Assembly: GCA_018715935.1 (NCBI GenBank)
Contig: DVKR01000030.1
Coordinates: 1-64,000, forward strand
Length of the DNA: 64,000 nt
DNA from: Candidatus Aphodovivens excrementavium
GTDB taxonomy: Bacteria > Actinomycetota > Coriobacteriia > Coriobacteriales > Eggerthellaceae
Reading direction: 5' to 3'
A program made the translations under genes and the position numbers. Below the pieces are notes generated by a model. It saw only the letters and a program-made list of their open reading frames with translations. It had not been told where the DNA came from and searched no databases. Shown here piece after piece: positions 17,252-26,427 of this stretch. Each line of letters opens with the position of its first letter. Positions within the stretch are counted from its first letter, which is position 1.

Positions 17252-18721
17252 TTAAAAAGACGCTGCGTCTTTTGCGAAAGACGCAATCTCACTGAGATAT
17301 TCGGACGGGTTACAGGATACCACGCTCACCGGGCATTTTGCGGCGCTCCTCACATCCTCCAACGACCAGCCGTCCAACGTTAGCCCATCGTCGTTGAACA
17401 TGACGGCGGGAAGGAAAAACAGGGGGCTGCAAGTATCCGACGCCTCATCGCAAATACCGCCAAAGCGCCCTTCCTCCTTGTCGTGGCACGCACCCGGCTC
17501 GCTTAAAGACAGCCGCGCAACGGTGGCGGAAATGGCACGTGCAACATCGGTGCCGGTAAGAAGCCCGGTCACATCCACGTTGCCGCCAAAAAACTCATTC
17601 GCAACGAACAGCGGCTCGAAAACCTCCGAAAGAGGGCTTTCCTCCAACAAAGCCGGAAATGACTCACGCAGAGCGCATCCGCACACGTAGTACGCATGCA
17701 CGCCGGCATCTTGAAGCGCTTCTGCGCAGGCGTGCGCAATGCCGCCTCTGTGCGCATCACGCCAATTGTCTGCGCAGGAGCGGAGAATGCCTATGCCGTC
17801 TTCGAACATGCTGAAATCGCCGTAGTCCGCCGCCGGAGGCAGGCAATCCAGCACGTCTGCACCGTAGGCATTTCGGTAGAATTCGTCCGAGGCAAACACC
17901 CACAAGCTGCCCCGCTGCTCGCGTGCGCGACGCTGAAACGGCGCGATCGCCTCGAGTACCGCAGACGCAGCGTCGGCAGTGCCGAAGCTTTCAGAGAAAA
18001 GCGTCTGATGACGCGTGTACCCTAAGGGAACTATGCCCACATCCAAGATGCCAGGACGCTCCCACGCCCAACGCAGCGTCTGTCTGAGCGCCTCCCCGTC
18101 GTTGACCCCAGGCACTAGCACGATTTGGGCATGCACCTCTACACCAGCGTCAAGCAGCCTCTCAAGCGCCTCGATGCCCGCCTGAGCGTGTTTGCCAATA
18201 AGCGCTTTGCGCACATGCTCATCGGAAGCGTGCAAAGACACGCGTAACGGGGATATGCGTTGCTCGAGGATGCGGCGCTCGTCTTCAGGCGTCAGGTTGG
18301 TGAGCGTTACGAACGTGCCCGACAAAAAGCTCAGCCGATAGTCGTCGTCGCGCACAGAAAGCGAAGCGCGCAAACCCGAAGGAAGTTGGCGCATGAAACA
18401 GAACGTGCAGGCGTTGCGGCACTGCTTCACGCCGTCGAACACCACGCCCTCGAAAGTAAAGCCCCACGACTCCCCTTCTTCGCGCTCCAATTCCACTTCG
18501 CCTGTTTCTCCATCAAGATCCCGGTAGCCCACGCAAACGACGTCTTCAGAGCTGAACCAGCGCCAATCGATGAGGTCGCGCAGGGGATGACCGTCAACGG
18601 ATGCAATTATGCAACCCGGCTCGAACCCAGCATCGTCGGCGGGAGATAGCGGGTCAACTGCAGAAATGCGCGCGCCGCCCACGTAGGGCAACGCCGAATC
18701 TTTGGGAGGGTATATCGTCAT
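17252..18721 (-). CDS. PDZ and radical-SAM DUF512 family protein
   Basis: 489-residue protein of the DUF512 family. An N-terminal PDZ-like segment (residues about 15-65) is followed by a radical SAM core with the cluster-binding Cys triad CRNACTFCF (C101, C105, C108). The C-terminal DUF512 region includes VPLGYTRHQ and a late FFGGNVDVTGLLTG segment. The family is widespread in anaerobic Gram-positives and is usually next to der, as here. Its reaction is unknown. ATG start at 18721; 91 bp separate it from the dprA stop. Confidence 0.9.
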   Translation of the reverse strand: MTIYPPKDSALPYVGGARISAVDPLSPADDAGFEPGCIIASVDGHPLRDLIDWRWFSSEDVVCVGYRDLDGETGEVELEREEGESWGFTFEGVVFDGVKQCRNACTFCFMRQLPSGLRASLSVRDDDYRLSFLSGTFVTLTNLTPEDERRILEQRISPLRVSLHASDEHVRKALIGKHAQAGIEALERLLDAGVEVHAQIVLVPGVNDGEALRQTLRWAWERPGILDVGIVPLGYTRHQTLFSESFGTADAASAVLEAIAPFQRRAREQRGSLWVFASDEFYRNAYGADVLDCLPPAADYGDFSMFEDGIGILRSCADNWRDAHRGGIAHACAEALQDAGVHAYYVCGCALRESFPALLEESPLSEVFEPLFVANEFFGGNVDVTGLLTGTDVARAISATVARLSLSEPGACHDKEEGRFGGICDEASDTCSPLFFLPAVMFNDDGLTLDGWSLEDVRSAAKCPVSVVSCNPSEYLSEIASFAKDAASF

Positions 18722-18812
18722 GTCTCAGCCTTGCTTTACCGTGCAGAGGGATCACGTGATTTCGTATCGAGCCGGTCTATAGTAAACGGAAACAGCGAGA
18801 ACGTCCACTTTC

Positions 18813-19772
18813 TCACCCAACAGGACCCCACGTGCCATCGGGGTAGCGAGCAGCCAGACCCGCCGCCTCGGCTTCTGCCAGGTGCTGAGCGAGCCAGCTG
18901 CGCGGATCCTGCCCATTGCACTCCTCTTTCGCGAGCACCAGCAGCGCATCCATGGAAAGCGGCTCCACCGAAACGGCGGTGACAAGACGCCTGGCTCCCG
19001 CCTCGCGCGCGCCCGAGCATTCGCCATCCTTCCGCGCTCCTCTCTCGACAGCAGGCGAAGAGTCGCCCTTGACATGCCCCTGCTGCTTGAGGCAGCCAAA
19101 AAACATAAGCAGCGCATCTTCAAACGACTCGTCGTCAACGATTGGCACCGCACCCTGCACCAGCAAACGATTTGCTCCGCGAGACGAAGGCGCGGTAATG
19201 GCGCCCGGCACCACCATAACGTCGCGCGACGCGGCAAGCGCCTCGTCTGCCGTGGAGAACGTTCCCGAAGGAAGCCCCGCCTCAACAATGAGCGTCGCGC
19301 GCGCCAACGACGCAATCAGCCGGTTGCGCGCGCGAAACATCCACGGCTGAGGGTGGGTTCCCCAAGGATGCTCCGACACCAGGGCGCCACCTGCTTCCAG
19401 TACCCGACGAAACAGCCCTGCATGGCTTGCCGGGTACACGTAGTCGGATCCGCCCCCCAAGAACACAACGGTCTTTCCTCCTGCCTCCATCGCTCCTTTA
19501 TGCGCCGCCGCATCGCAGCCCCGCGCCCCTCCCGAAATGACGACGACGCCATGGCGTGCAGCGGCTGCGGCAAAGCGATGCGCGCACCCCGCGCCATAAG
19601 GCGTCGCCTTCCGGGCGCCCACGATGGCCAGCCCCTCCTGAAGCGCATGCGGATCCCCAATCACATAGAGCTGCTCTGGTGGTTTGGCGGTGCGAAGCAA
19701 CGCCTGAGGATAGGCGGAGTCTTTTTGGTCGATCTCCACATACGAATCGCAGGGCAAGCCCGACAGCAGCAT
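18813..19772 (-). CDS. dprA: DNA-processing protein DprA
   Basis: Rossmann-fold DNA-binding protein that loads RecA on single-stranded DNA during natural transformation; it is also widespread in non-competent bacteria. 319 residues. Family motifs include AIVGARKATPYG, ISGGARGCDAAAHKGAM, FLGGGSDYVYPASH, SEHPWGTHPQPWMFRARNRL and VVPGAITAPSSRGANRLL. A short C-terminal winged-helix (DML1-like) tail is present (LSMDALLVLA). Its ATG overlaps the comM stop (TAATG), so the two are translationally coupled. Confidence 0.95.
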   Translation of the reverse strand: MLLSGLPCDSYVEIDQKDSAYPQALLRTAKPPEQLYVIGDPHALQEGLAIVGARKATPYGAGCAHRFAAAAARHGVVVISGGARGCDAAAHKGAMEAGGKTVVFLGGGSDYVYPASHAGLFRRVLEAGGALVSEHPWGTHPQPWMFRARNRLIASLARATLIVEAGLPSGTFSTADEALAASRDVMVVPGAITAPSSRGANRLLVQGAVPIVDDESFEDALLMFFGCLKQQGHVKGDSSPAVERGARKDGECSGAREAGARRLVTAVSVEPLSMDALLVLAKEECNGQDPRSWLAQHLAEAEAAGLAARYPDGTWGPVG

Positions 19773-21274
19773 TATCGCTCTCCTTCCCTCACCCTGAACG
19801 CCAGCGCCTCACATAAATGAGCGCGCTGAACGGTGTTTGCTTCTTCCATATCAGCCACTGTGCGCGCAACGGCAAGCGTTCTAATGATCGCTCTGCCGCT
19901 CATATGCATGCGCAAGGCAGCTTGCTCGAAAAAGTCCTCGTCTTCAGGAGCAAGGCCGCATGCCTTCACAACGCTTGACGCGCCGCGCGTTTGATCGGCG
20001 TGGTGCCTGACCTCGCGTCGCCACGAAGCGAACTCGCGGGCAAGCAGCACCTGCTCTCGCAACGCCTCAGAGCTCGTACCGCCCCCGGTAGCAAGCACGT
20101 CGCCCGGCGGAATGCGCTTCACGTCTATGTGCAAATCTATACGATCGAGCAAAGGGCCTCCAATCCGGCTTCTATACGAGCGGATCTGCCCCGCCCCGCA
20201 GCTGCACTCCCGCTCGGCATCGCCGAGATAGCCGCACGGACACGGGTTCGTTGCCGCCACCAACATGAATCTGGCGGGAAACACGACGTTGCCGTCCGCC
20301 CTCGTTATAACAACCCGTCCCGACTCCAGGGGTTGACGCAAACCCTGCAGAACCGACGGACGAAACTCGGCAAGCTCGTCGAGAAACAGCACCCCGTTAT
20401 GGGCAAGGGATATCTCACCTGGCCGGGGAGGAGAGCCTCCCCCGATAAGCCCAGCTGCACTCGCGCTGTGATGGGGGCTGCGAAACGGCCGCACCCCTGC
20501 GAAGGCGAAGGAGGGATCCTCGCCTGCAACCGAATGGATGAGCGCGGTCAGCAAGCTTTCTTCGGGTGTAAGCTCGGGGAGGATGGAAGCCAGCCGCGAG
20601 GCGAGCATGGTCTTTCCCGAGCCGGGAGGACCCATCATCAGCACGCCATGGCTTCCTGCCGCCGCAATCTGCAACGCGCGTTTTGCCATCTCGTGCCCCG
20701 CGACATCGGAGAAGTCAGGCGACGAGCGTTCGCGGCGGTAGGCCGTGACCTTGCCCTCGGAAAACGCTCCCGCCCGAAACGAGGAAAGCGACATAGCAAC
20801 AAGCTGACGCACGCCGTCCACGTGCACGTAGCCCGTAGCGCAGGGAGCCGTAAGAACATCGCATCCCGCCTCTTTGGCGCAGAGCGCGTATGCCAAAGCC
20901 CCCGTCACAGGACGCACTGCGCCCTCAAGCGACAGCTCCCCCACCACGAGCCGTCCTTCCGTGCAGCGAGCATCAATCTGTCCTGTAGCCGTTAAGATAC
21001 CCACGGCAATGGGCAGATCGAACCCAGAACCGCTCTTTCGCAACGATCCCGGCGCCAGATTCACCACTACGCGCTCGTTGGGCATCGAAAAACCGCTTGC
21101 GCGAATGGCGGCTCGAATCCGTTCGCGCGACTCCTGAATGGCGGCATCGGGCATTCCCACAATGAACATCCCCGGCATGCCGTTTCCCACAACCACTTCC
21201 ACGTCTACCGGAAGAGCTTCAACACCGCGTACCGTAGCGCTGCGCACAACGCACTGTCCGGTCATGGCGCTCAC
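19772..21274 (-). CDS. comM: YifB/ComM family Mg-chelatase-like AAA+ ATPase
   Basis: Hexameric AAA+ helicase that promotes branch migration during integration of transforming DNA (shown for ComM of Proteobacteria). 500 residues. An N-terminal Lon-like domain (GMPGMFIVGMPDAAIQESRE) comes first. The AAA+ core has Walker A MMGPPGSGKTMLA, FRSPHHSAS, Walker B VLFLDELAEF and the zinc-finger-like segment NPCPCGYLGD. It overlaps yraN upstream by 4 nt and dprA downstream by 1 nt, forming a yraN-comM-dprA unit. Confidence 0.95.
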   Translation of the reverse strand: MSAMTGQCVVRSATVRGVEALPVDVEVVVGNGMPGMFIVGMPDAAIQESRERIRAAIRASGFSMPNERVVVNLAPGSLRKSGSGFDLPIAVGILTATGQIDARCTEGRLVVGELSLEGAVRPVTGALAYALCAKEAGCDVLTAPCATGYVHVDGVRQLVAMSLSSFRAGAFSEGKVTAYRRERSSPDFSDVAGHEMAKRALQIAAAGSHGVLMMGPPGSGKTMLASRLASILPELTPEESLLTALIHSVAGEDPSFAFAGVRPFRSPHHSASAAGLIGGGSPPRPGEISLAHNGVLFLDELAEFRPSVLQGLRQPLESGRVVITRADGNVVFPARFMLVAATNPCPCGYLGDAERECSCGAGQIRSYRSRIGGPLLDRIDLHIDVKRIPPGDVLATGGGTSSEALREQVLLAREFASWRREVRHHADQTRGASSVVKACGLAPEDEDFFEQAALRMHMSGRAIIRTLAVARTVADMEEANTVQRAHLCEALAFRVREGER

Positions 21275-21756
21275 CCTTCCGCAAAGGCGTTAATATGATG
21301 ACGCACCAAGGCGCGATCGCTGTCTATTACCAGCAGCGACACGACGTCGAAGCGCACCGGCACGTCAACCGCATCGTATTGAGACAAAAACATTGCGGCG
21401 ATTTTTTCGTATTTGCTGCGCTTCGCCTGGTTGACCGCTTCCGAAGGAAGCCCCTTCTCTATGCTCGTACGCGTTTTCACCTCGACGAACACCACCGCCT
21501 CGCCGTCGCGGGCAATGATATCCGCCTCCCCTGCCGCACACGTCCAGTTGCGCTCAACGATGTCATAGCCACGACGATACAAAAACCGCGCCGCTGCGTC
21601 CTCGCCGCGCCTGCCAAGCTCGGCGTTGGCTTTGCCTCTCGGCTTCTTCTGCCTTGCAATGCGCGGAGCCTCTTCGTGCAAAGGCGCGCTTGCGCCTGCG
21701 TCGCCATCGAGCTCGCAAGTATGTCCCTCAAACCGTGCGTTATCGGTAGCTCCCAT
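21271..21756 (-). CDS. YraN family (UPF0102) endonuclease-like protein
   Basis: Small PD-(D/E)XK-fold protein of the YraN family, which lies beside rnhB and comM in many genomes. The conserved core runs from ANAELGRRGEDAAARFL through NWTCAAGEADIIARDG to VVFVEVKTR, with the Glu, Asp and ExK residues expected of this nuclease fold. The start is uncertain: I chose MGATDNARF (21756), after AAGGGG, but the frame is open to 21867 with another ATG at 21786. About 160 residues either way, with a non-conserved N-terminal 45. Nuclease activity is inferred from the fold only. Confidence 0.85.
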   Translation of the reverse strand: MGATDNARFEGHTCELDGDAGASAPLHEEAPRIARQKKPRGKANAELGRRGEDAAARFLYRRGYDIVERNWTCAAGEADIIARDGEAVVFVEVKTRTSIEKGLPSEAVNQAKRSKYEKIAAMFLSQYDAVDVPVRFDVVSLLVIDSDRALVRHHINAFAEG

Positions 21757-21950
21757 ACCAACCACCCCTTTCTTAGGTGGAGGCATGATAGTGCCGTCGC
21801 CTTTCGTCTCTGTCGTAGAAGCGTCTTCTATTCGCCCGCGAATCGGCCCTGAACTTCGACACGGCAATAACGGCTATCTCGCAGGAATCCAACGCGTCTC
21901 TTATGCGCTTTCCATGCGCAGCGAGCAAAATCTCCTACAAATTGAACACT

Positions 21951-22739
21951 TTAGAACAGGGTTTGCTGAGCAAACGCCGTGCAGAAGCTCTTCCGATGAA
22001 CCGGAGAGAGCCCGAACCGCTTAATAGCCTCAATGTGCTGAGCGCTGGCATATCCCTTATTCGAGGAAAAATCGTAGGCGGGATACATCGGAGAGATCTT
22101 ATCCATGTAGGCGTCCCGCTCCACTTTCGCAACGAGCGAGGCTGCCGCAATAGAGGCGCACCGCGCGTCGCCTTTCACCAGATTGCATTCTCTCTCATCG
22201 AGATGCAATGGGTTCCCGTCGAGCAGAATCAGCCCCACGGAAACCCCCTGCGCTTCGACGCTTTGAAGAGCCCGCAAAAACGTTCGACGCAAACAGGCAG
22301 ACATTCCGTAGGTATCTATATCATGCGGAGAAGCGTATTCCACGCTCCAGGCAAGAGCGCACTCCTTGATACGCTCGGCAAGGCGAGCTCGCTGTGCAGG
22401 AGGAACCTGCTTGGAGTCGTTTAGGCCTTCGATGCGCGGCGTACGTGGCAGAACCACCGCCCCTACCGCCAACGGCCCGGCAACCGGGCCTCTTCCCACC
22501 TCGTCAAGCCCCACGCACAAGGTCGCGCCGCGGCTTTCCATCAACTCGTCCTCAAGGGCGTAGAGTCCCTCCAAGCGTTTTGCTTCGGCCTCCTCGGCAG
22601 CCAACCTGCGGCGGGCGACCTCCACTGCCGTGCGCACCCCTTTGCGCGCGTCGGCCACCAGCGAGCGCTCCAGAACGGCAAACTCTTGCGCGTCGGCTTC
22701 TTGCAAACGCCGCTTTATCTCTGCAACGGTGGTGCCCAC
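21951..22739 (-). CDS. rnhB: Ribonuclease HII
   Basis: Cleaves RNA in RNA/DNA hybrids and removes misincorporated ribonucleotides. 262 residues. Catalytic acidic residues are in CVGLDEVGRGPVAGPLAVGAVVLP and LLDGNPLHL; SIAAASLVAKVERDAYM and YDFSSNKGYASAQHIEAIKRFG complete the signature. An N-terminal helical extension (residues 1-65, EIKRRLQEADAQEF) is typical of Gram-positive RNase HII. No ATG fits: the start is a GTG (GTGGGCACC) 8 nt after GGGAGG. The open frame upstream of it is not RNase-like. Confidence 0.93.
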   Translation of the reverse strand: MGTTVAEIKRRLQEADAQEFAVLERSLVADARKGVRTAVEVARRRLAAEEAEAKRLEGLYALEDELMESRGATLCVGLDEVGRGPVAGPLAVGAVVLPRTPRIEGLNDSKQVPPAQRARLAERIKECALAWSVEYASPHDIDTYGMSACLRRTFLRALQSVEAQGVSVGLILLDGNPLHLDERECNLVKGDARCASIAAASLVAKVERDAYMDKISPMYPAYDFSSNKGYASAQHIEAIKRFGLSPVHRKSFCTAFAQQTLF

Positions 22740-22820
22740 AATGCACGCCTCCCTTACCCGATTGAACCGACAGCGTCTCAAGGCGCCTTTCACAGTGGCG
22801 CACGTTGAGTCCAAAAACGC

Positions 22821-22855
22821 AAAACCCCTCGCTTGCAGTATGGCAAACGAGGGGT
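22821..22855 (-). terminator. Intrinsic terminator after rplS
   Basis: A 13-bp stem with one G-T wobble (outer arms ACCCCTCG and CGAGGGGT) and a CATACT loop. It is followed by TTTT on the minus strand and lies between rplS and rnhB. Confidence 0.85.
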
Positions 22856-22899
22856 GATTCCACCATAGACCCGCACTGCGGATATATTGCTGAAAGATC

Positions 22900-23247
22900 C
22901 TAGCGGAAAGACTTCTCTTTGATCTTGGCGGCCTTACCCACCTTGTCGCGCAGGTAGTAGAGCTTCGCGCGACGGACGTCGCCCTGGCGAACAACCTCGA
23001 TCTTTTCAATCTTGGGAGAATGCACGGGGAACGTACGCTCAACGCCAACGGAGAAGCTGACCTTGCGAACGGTGAAGGTCTCGCGGCTCGACTCGCCATG
23101 GCGGCGGATCACGTCGCCCTGGAACACCTGGATGCGCTCGCGGTTACCTTCCGTAATGCGATAGTGCACCTTTACATTGTCTCCCACGTGAAACTCGGGG
23201 ATGTCATTTTTGAACTGCTGCTGCTCGATGGCGCGAATGATATCCAT
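22900..23247 (-). CDS. rplS: 50S ribosomal protein L19
   Basis: Ribosomal protein at the 30S-50S interface. 115 residues, full length. Signatures are [55 protein letters not shown] (given in part) and [10 protein letters not shown]. It has a recognisable promoter and its own terminator, so it is probably monocistronic, without the usual trmD-rimM neighbours in view. Confidence 0.97.
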   Translation of the reverse strand: MDIIRAIEQQQFKNDIPEFHVGDNVKVHYRITEGNRERIQVFQGDVIRRHGESSRETFTVRKVSFSVGVERTFPVHSPKIEKIEVVRQGDVRRAKLYYLRDKVGKAAKIKEKSFR

Positions 23248-23311
23248 GGTTTTTCGATCCTTCTATCCTTACATCAACGCATACGTTGTTTGCTTAAAGA
23301 CGCGATTGGTT

Positions 23312-23340
23312 AGTATATCGCCCTTTTTCCCGCAGCGCAA
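23312..23340 (-). promoter_or_regulatory. Candidate sigma-A promoter for rplS
   Basis: Minus-strand -35 TTGCGC (23335-23340), exact 17-bp spacer, -10 TATACT (23312-23317). It lies about 65 nt before the rplS ATG. Confidence 0.65.
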
Positions 23341-23447
23341 GACAAATCTACGCAGATATGTAATAAATTGCAGGAAAACGAAGCAGGCTTCACGCAATGC
23401 GCAAACTTCGCTGCCCCGCGCGCTTCCCAACGCGCCCTTTTCCGCGG

Positions 23448-23771
23448 TTACAAAAGCGTCAGCAGCGCATACGCCGCAACACCGGTCACCGCGCTCCATA
23501 AAAGAGACTTCGACTTAACCGCCACCACAACCACCGCCAGCGAGGCTATGAGCGGAGCCGCCGCAGGCCACAAGCCCGCATCGAACATCCCGGGCGTGAG
23601 CAGATCGTTTGCCACCAATGCGGCAAACGCAGCAGGGGGAATGTAGCCAAGCGCCCGCTCAATCCCCTCAGGAAGGCTTCTTCCCTTAAGCGCAAACAGG
23701 GGAATAACGCGGCAAGCGAGCATCGTGAGCGCGCAACACGCGAACACGATCAGAAAATCGGTCCAGCTCAC
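23448..23771 (-). CDS. azlD: AzlD-family branched-chain amino acid exporter subunit
   Basis: Small membrane protein of the AzlD family, the partner of AzlC in branched-chain amino acid export. About 107 residues with four hydrophobic segments and the signature RVIPLFALKGRSLPEGIERALGYIPPA (given in part). The start is a GTG (GTGAGCTGG) overlapping the azlC TGA by 4 nt, so translation is coupled. The open frame upstream of it lies inside azlC and is not used. Confidence 0.88.
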   Translation of the reverse strand: MSWTDFLIVFACCALTMLACRVIPLFALKGRSLPEGIERALGYIPPAAFAALVANDLLTPGMFDAGLWPAAAPLIASLAVVVVAVKSKSLLWSAVTGVAAYALLTLL

Positions 23772-24469
23772 GCGCCACCGCCCTTTGCCCTCCGCCTCGC
23801 GCCGCCTACAAGCATCGCGGCAACAACGCCTACGACGGCGCCAACAAGAATGGCCGGGCCGGTAAGCCCTATCGCTTTGCACGCGAACACGCCCGCCATG
23901 GCCGTCAACGCCGCCACGACGTTTTCAAACGTGATTTTCTGCGTAACGAGAAGACAGATGAAAATTGAGGTCATGGCAAACGACGCAATGGCAAGCGGAA
24001 TGCCGATAGCGCCGCCCACCAACACGCCCACCACATTGGAAAGCGTCCAGGAGCTCTGAGAGAAAACGTTGACGAGAAACGCGCGGTCGACGCTCCATCC
24101 CCCCTCCTCGAAGCACGCCGTGTTCACGCCGTAGCTCTCATCGGTCACCGTTGCGGCAAACAGAAACGCCAACCGCTTGCTCACTCCCGCGCACTGGGGG
24201 GCAAACGATGCGGAGTAGAGCATCTGACGCGTGTTCACCAGCGACACGCTCAAAATGATGGAAGCAAGCGGCGACCCGGCAAGCCACATGTTCGGAATCA
24301 TGAACTGGCCGGCACCTGAATAAAAAAGAACCGACATCATAACAACCTCCAAAGGGCCAAGCCCAATGGAGTCGCACAGGATGCCGCAGGGAATGCCAAT
24401 GGCAACGTAGCCCAGCATGATGGGCACCGCCGCTTGGAACGCTTCACGTATGTGCAGTTTGGTAGGCAT
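23768..24469 (-). CDS. azlC: AzlC-family branched-chain amino acid exporter subunit
   Basis: Membrane permease of the AzlC family, about 233 residues with several membrane-spanning segments. Family features are GYVAIGIPCGIL near the N terminus, FYSGAGQFMIPNMW, NTRQMLYSASFAP and FLFAATVTDESYG. With AzlD it would export leucine, isoleucine, valine or analogues. Start chosen at MPTKLHIREAF, where family similarity begins. A TATAAT box (minus strand, 24479-24484) lies only about 10 bp before the ATG. Confidence 0.9.
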   Translation of the reverse strand: MPTKLHIREAFQAAVPIMLGYVAIGIPCGILCDSIGLGPLEVVMMSVLFYSGAGQFMIPNMWLAGSPLASIILSVSLVNTRQMLYSASFAPQCAGVSKRLAFLFAATVTDESYGVNTACFEEGGWSVDRAFLVNVFSQSSWTLSNVVGVLVGGAIGIPLAIASFAMTSIFICLLVTQKITFENVVAALTAMAGVFACKAIGLTGPAILVGAVVGVVAAMLVGGARRRAKGGGA

Positions 24470-24478
24470 AGCCTGCTG

Positions 24479-24484
24479 ATTATA
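24479..24484 (-). promoter_or_regulatory. TATAAT box immediately before azlC
   Basis: A perfect TATAAT on the minus strand with a weak -35 (TTTTCC) 17 bp upstream. Normal spacing would put the transcript start within a few bases of the azlC ATG, implying a leaderless or nearly leaderless mRNA if it is used. Confidence 0.35.
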
Positions 24485-24561
24485 GCGGTTTACCCATGCA
24501 AGGAAAACCGTGTATCCGCCACTTCTCGCGCCGACAGGCAGGCATTGACGCCGCAGTTGTG

Positions 24562-25617
24562 TCAGTAGTGGATGGCGGAAGGGACGAACAACGCCTTGAA
24601 CCGGCTTTTCGCGTAGCGGTCGGTCATGCCGGCAATATAGTCGCACACCGCCGTCAGCGAATCGCCTTCAGAAATCGCCCGGTACTCCTCCGGGATCTCA
24701 TCGAGATGTCCAACGTAGTAGTCGAACAACGCCTCGATAAGGCGAGAGGCCTTCGCCGTTTCCTCCAAAACAACCGGCGCCGTGTAGACCTTCTTGAACA
24801 GAAACGCACGCAATTCCATCATGGCATCCCACACCGCATCGCTCATGCGAATATCGTCGCAGGCGTCAGACGTCTGCACCATGTCGACCACAAGCGTTTC
24901 GATGCGCGCGGAATGATCCACCCCTAAAACCTCATGCGTCGAAGAAGGCAGATCGCTTTCATGCAGAATTCCCGCGCGAATGGCGTCGTCTATGTCATGG
25001 TTTACGTATGCAATACGATCTGCGGTGGCAACGACGCGCCCTTCGAGAGTTTCCGCACGAACGCCGCCGGTATGGTGCAAGATGCCGTCGCGCACCTCGG
25101 GAGTGAGGTTGAGCCCCCTGCCTCCGTTTTCGATGCGCTCCACCACGCGCAGGCTCTGCTCGTTATGCCGATACAGCAAAAGCGGCTTTTCCTCGTATGC
25201 CTCGCTTGCAGGTGCCGATCTGCCATAGCGCGACAAACAGCGCGAGAGCGCCTGCTCCCCCGCATGGCCGAACGGCGTGTGTCCAAGGTCGTGCCCTAAA
25301 GAAATGGCTTCCGTAAGATCCTCGTTAAGCCCCAGCGCACGAGAAATCGTCCGCGCTATCTGTGCAACCTCAAGCGTGTGCGTGAGCCGCGTGCGGTAAT
25401 GATCGCCCTCAGCAGCAAGGAATACCTGCGTTTTGTGAGATAGGCGCCTGAACGACTTCGAGTGAAGAATCTTGTCGCGGTCGCGCTGGTAATCGTTACG
25501 CAGGACATCGGGAGCAGCGGAGCGGTCGCGCCCCTCGCTGTCGGCAGAGCAGGAAGCGTCGTCTGACAGCAACGCGCGCTCTCGCTGCTCCTGATCCTCA
25601 CGGTAAATAATGCGCAT
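24562..25617 (-). CDS. dgt: Deoxyguanosinetriphosphate triphosphohydrolase (dGTPase)
   Basis: HD-domain hydrolase that splits dNTPs into nucleoside and tripolyphosphate. About 351 residues from MRIIYREDQEQRE, after AAGGGG. The family signatures are DRDKILHSKSFRRLSHKTQVF, TRLTHTLEVAQIARTI (first His) and ISLGHDLGHTPFGHAGE (HD pair); AYVNHDIDDA supplies the late Asp. The upstream MRFCYTLD segment in the open frame is not conserved. It is divergent from the glutaredoxin-like gene. Confidence 0.92.
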   Translation of the reverse strand: MRIIYREDQEQRERALLSDDASCSADSEGRDRSAAPDVLRNDYQRDRDKILHSKSFRRLSHKTQVFLAAEGDHYRTRLTHTLEVAQIARTISRALGLNEDLTEAISLGHDLGHTPFGHAGEQALSRCLSRYGRSAPASEAYEEKPLLLYRHNEQSLRVVERIENGGRGLNLTPEVRDGILHHTGGVRAETLEGRVVATADRIAYVNHDIDDAIRAGILHESDLPSSTHEVLGVDHSARIETLVVDMVQTSDACDDIRMSDAVWDAMMELRAFLFKKVYTAPVVLEETAKASRLIEALFDYYVGHLDEIPEEYRAISEGDSLTAVCDYIAGMTDRYAKSRFKALFVPSAIHY

Positions 25618-25949
25618 GGTGGCCCCTTTTCCCAAAACCTCGCTGTCCAAAGTGTAGCAGAAGCGCACGTGGCCTCAGTGACCCTCTTGCAGGCACCCGC
25701 GTAAAATGAGGCTCGCTTCCGCAGAACCCAGGCGCGTTTTGCTCAATGCCCCATTATGGCAACCTTACACAACCCTTACCAAAAGAAACCCCTTGGCAAC
25801 GAATGCTCTTCGTGCATCGAATCTCCCCAAATTCGCACTATCATGAGTATCGGTTTCATTGTATGCAGTTTCGGGGCTGCAATACCGCTTTCGGCATCTG
25901 CTCGCAAACGAGCATCCAACAGATCACACATCTTAAAAGGGAGGGAACC
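25618..25949 (+). other. 332-bp intergenic region between dgt and the glutaredoxin-like gene
   Basis: No convincing gene. The sequence is A+T-richer than its surroundings and must hold divergent promoters, but I could not identify boxes with confidence. A 6-bp hairpin (TGCTCG-CAAA-CGAGCA, 25899-25914) lies in the presumed leader of the plus-strand gene, 35 nt before its ATG. Confidence 0.5.
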
Positions 25950-26207
25950 ATGGCATATCTGAAGAATCATCTGCTGTACTACAAGAAAGCATGTCCCTAC
26001 TGCCAGAAAGTATTGCGTTTCATGGAAGACAACAAGATCACTATGGACACGCGCGATACCACCCAGCCCGGCAACCAGAACGATCTCGTTCGCATCGGAG
26101 GGAAAAAGCAGGTTCCCTGCCTTGTAATCGCCGGAAAGGCGCTCTACGAATCGGACGATATAATCGCCTACCTCAAAGACACCCTCGCAAACTCCCACGA
26201 TGAATAG
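25950..26207 (+). CDS. Glutaredoxin-like protein with a CPYC motif
   Basis: 85-residue thioredoxin-fold protein. CPYC sits near the N terminus (LLYYKKACPYCQKVLRF), cis-Pro in KKQVPCLVIAG, and the glutathione-S-transferase-N-like end is YESDDIIAYLKDTL. This matches small glutaredoxins and GST N-terminal domains that reduce disulfides. Whether glutathione or another thiol is the partner in this lineage cannot be told. Start at the ATG after GGGAGGGAACC. It is monocistronic on the plus strand with its own terminator. Confidence 0.85.
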   Translation: MAYLKNHLLYYKKACPYCQKVLRFMEDNKITMDTRDTTQPGNQNDLVRIGGKKQVPCLVIAGKALYESDDIIAYLKDTLANSHDE

Positions 26208-26280
26208 CGTCAATGTCGCACTCAGCGCAAGAGAGAGAGTCTCTGCCTTTGCGGTGTAATTCAACCGTCTCTGCAACACA

Positions 26281-26312
26281 AACCGACCCGAAACGCAACC
26301 GACCCGAAACGC
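26281..26312. repeat. Two tandem 16-bp repeats
   Basis: AACCGACCCGAAACGC occurs twice in direct succession, just before the bidirectional terminator. No coding potential is seen. Confidence 0.7.
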
Positions 26313-26330
26313 AGCCGGCTCGGTAACGCA

Positions 26331-26379
26331 AAAGGCGCCTGCACCCTTCGCATACCACGCAAGAGTGCAGGCGCTTTTC
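26331..26379. terminator. Bidirectional terminator between the convergent grx-like gene and accDA
   Basis: A 10-bp stem (GCGCCTGCAC with GTGCAGGCGC), followed by TTTT on the plus strand. On the minus strand it is followed by CTTTTG. It serves the glutaredoxin-like gene from the left and accDA from the right. Confidence 0.85.
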
Positions 26380-26427
26380 GTTGAAGCGACTTCGAAAGCC
26401 TACCGGCTTTCGCCGAAGACAGAGTCT

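Noticed and set aside
25618-25949. tRNA or small RNA in the dgt-grx gap
   Set aside because: No cloverleaf, CCA end or terminator-flanked structure could be drawn; only one short hairpin is present.
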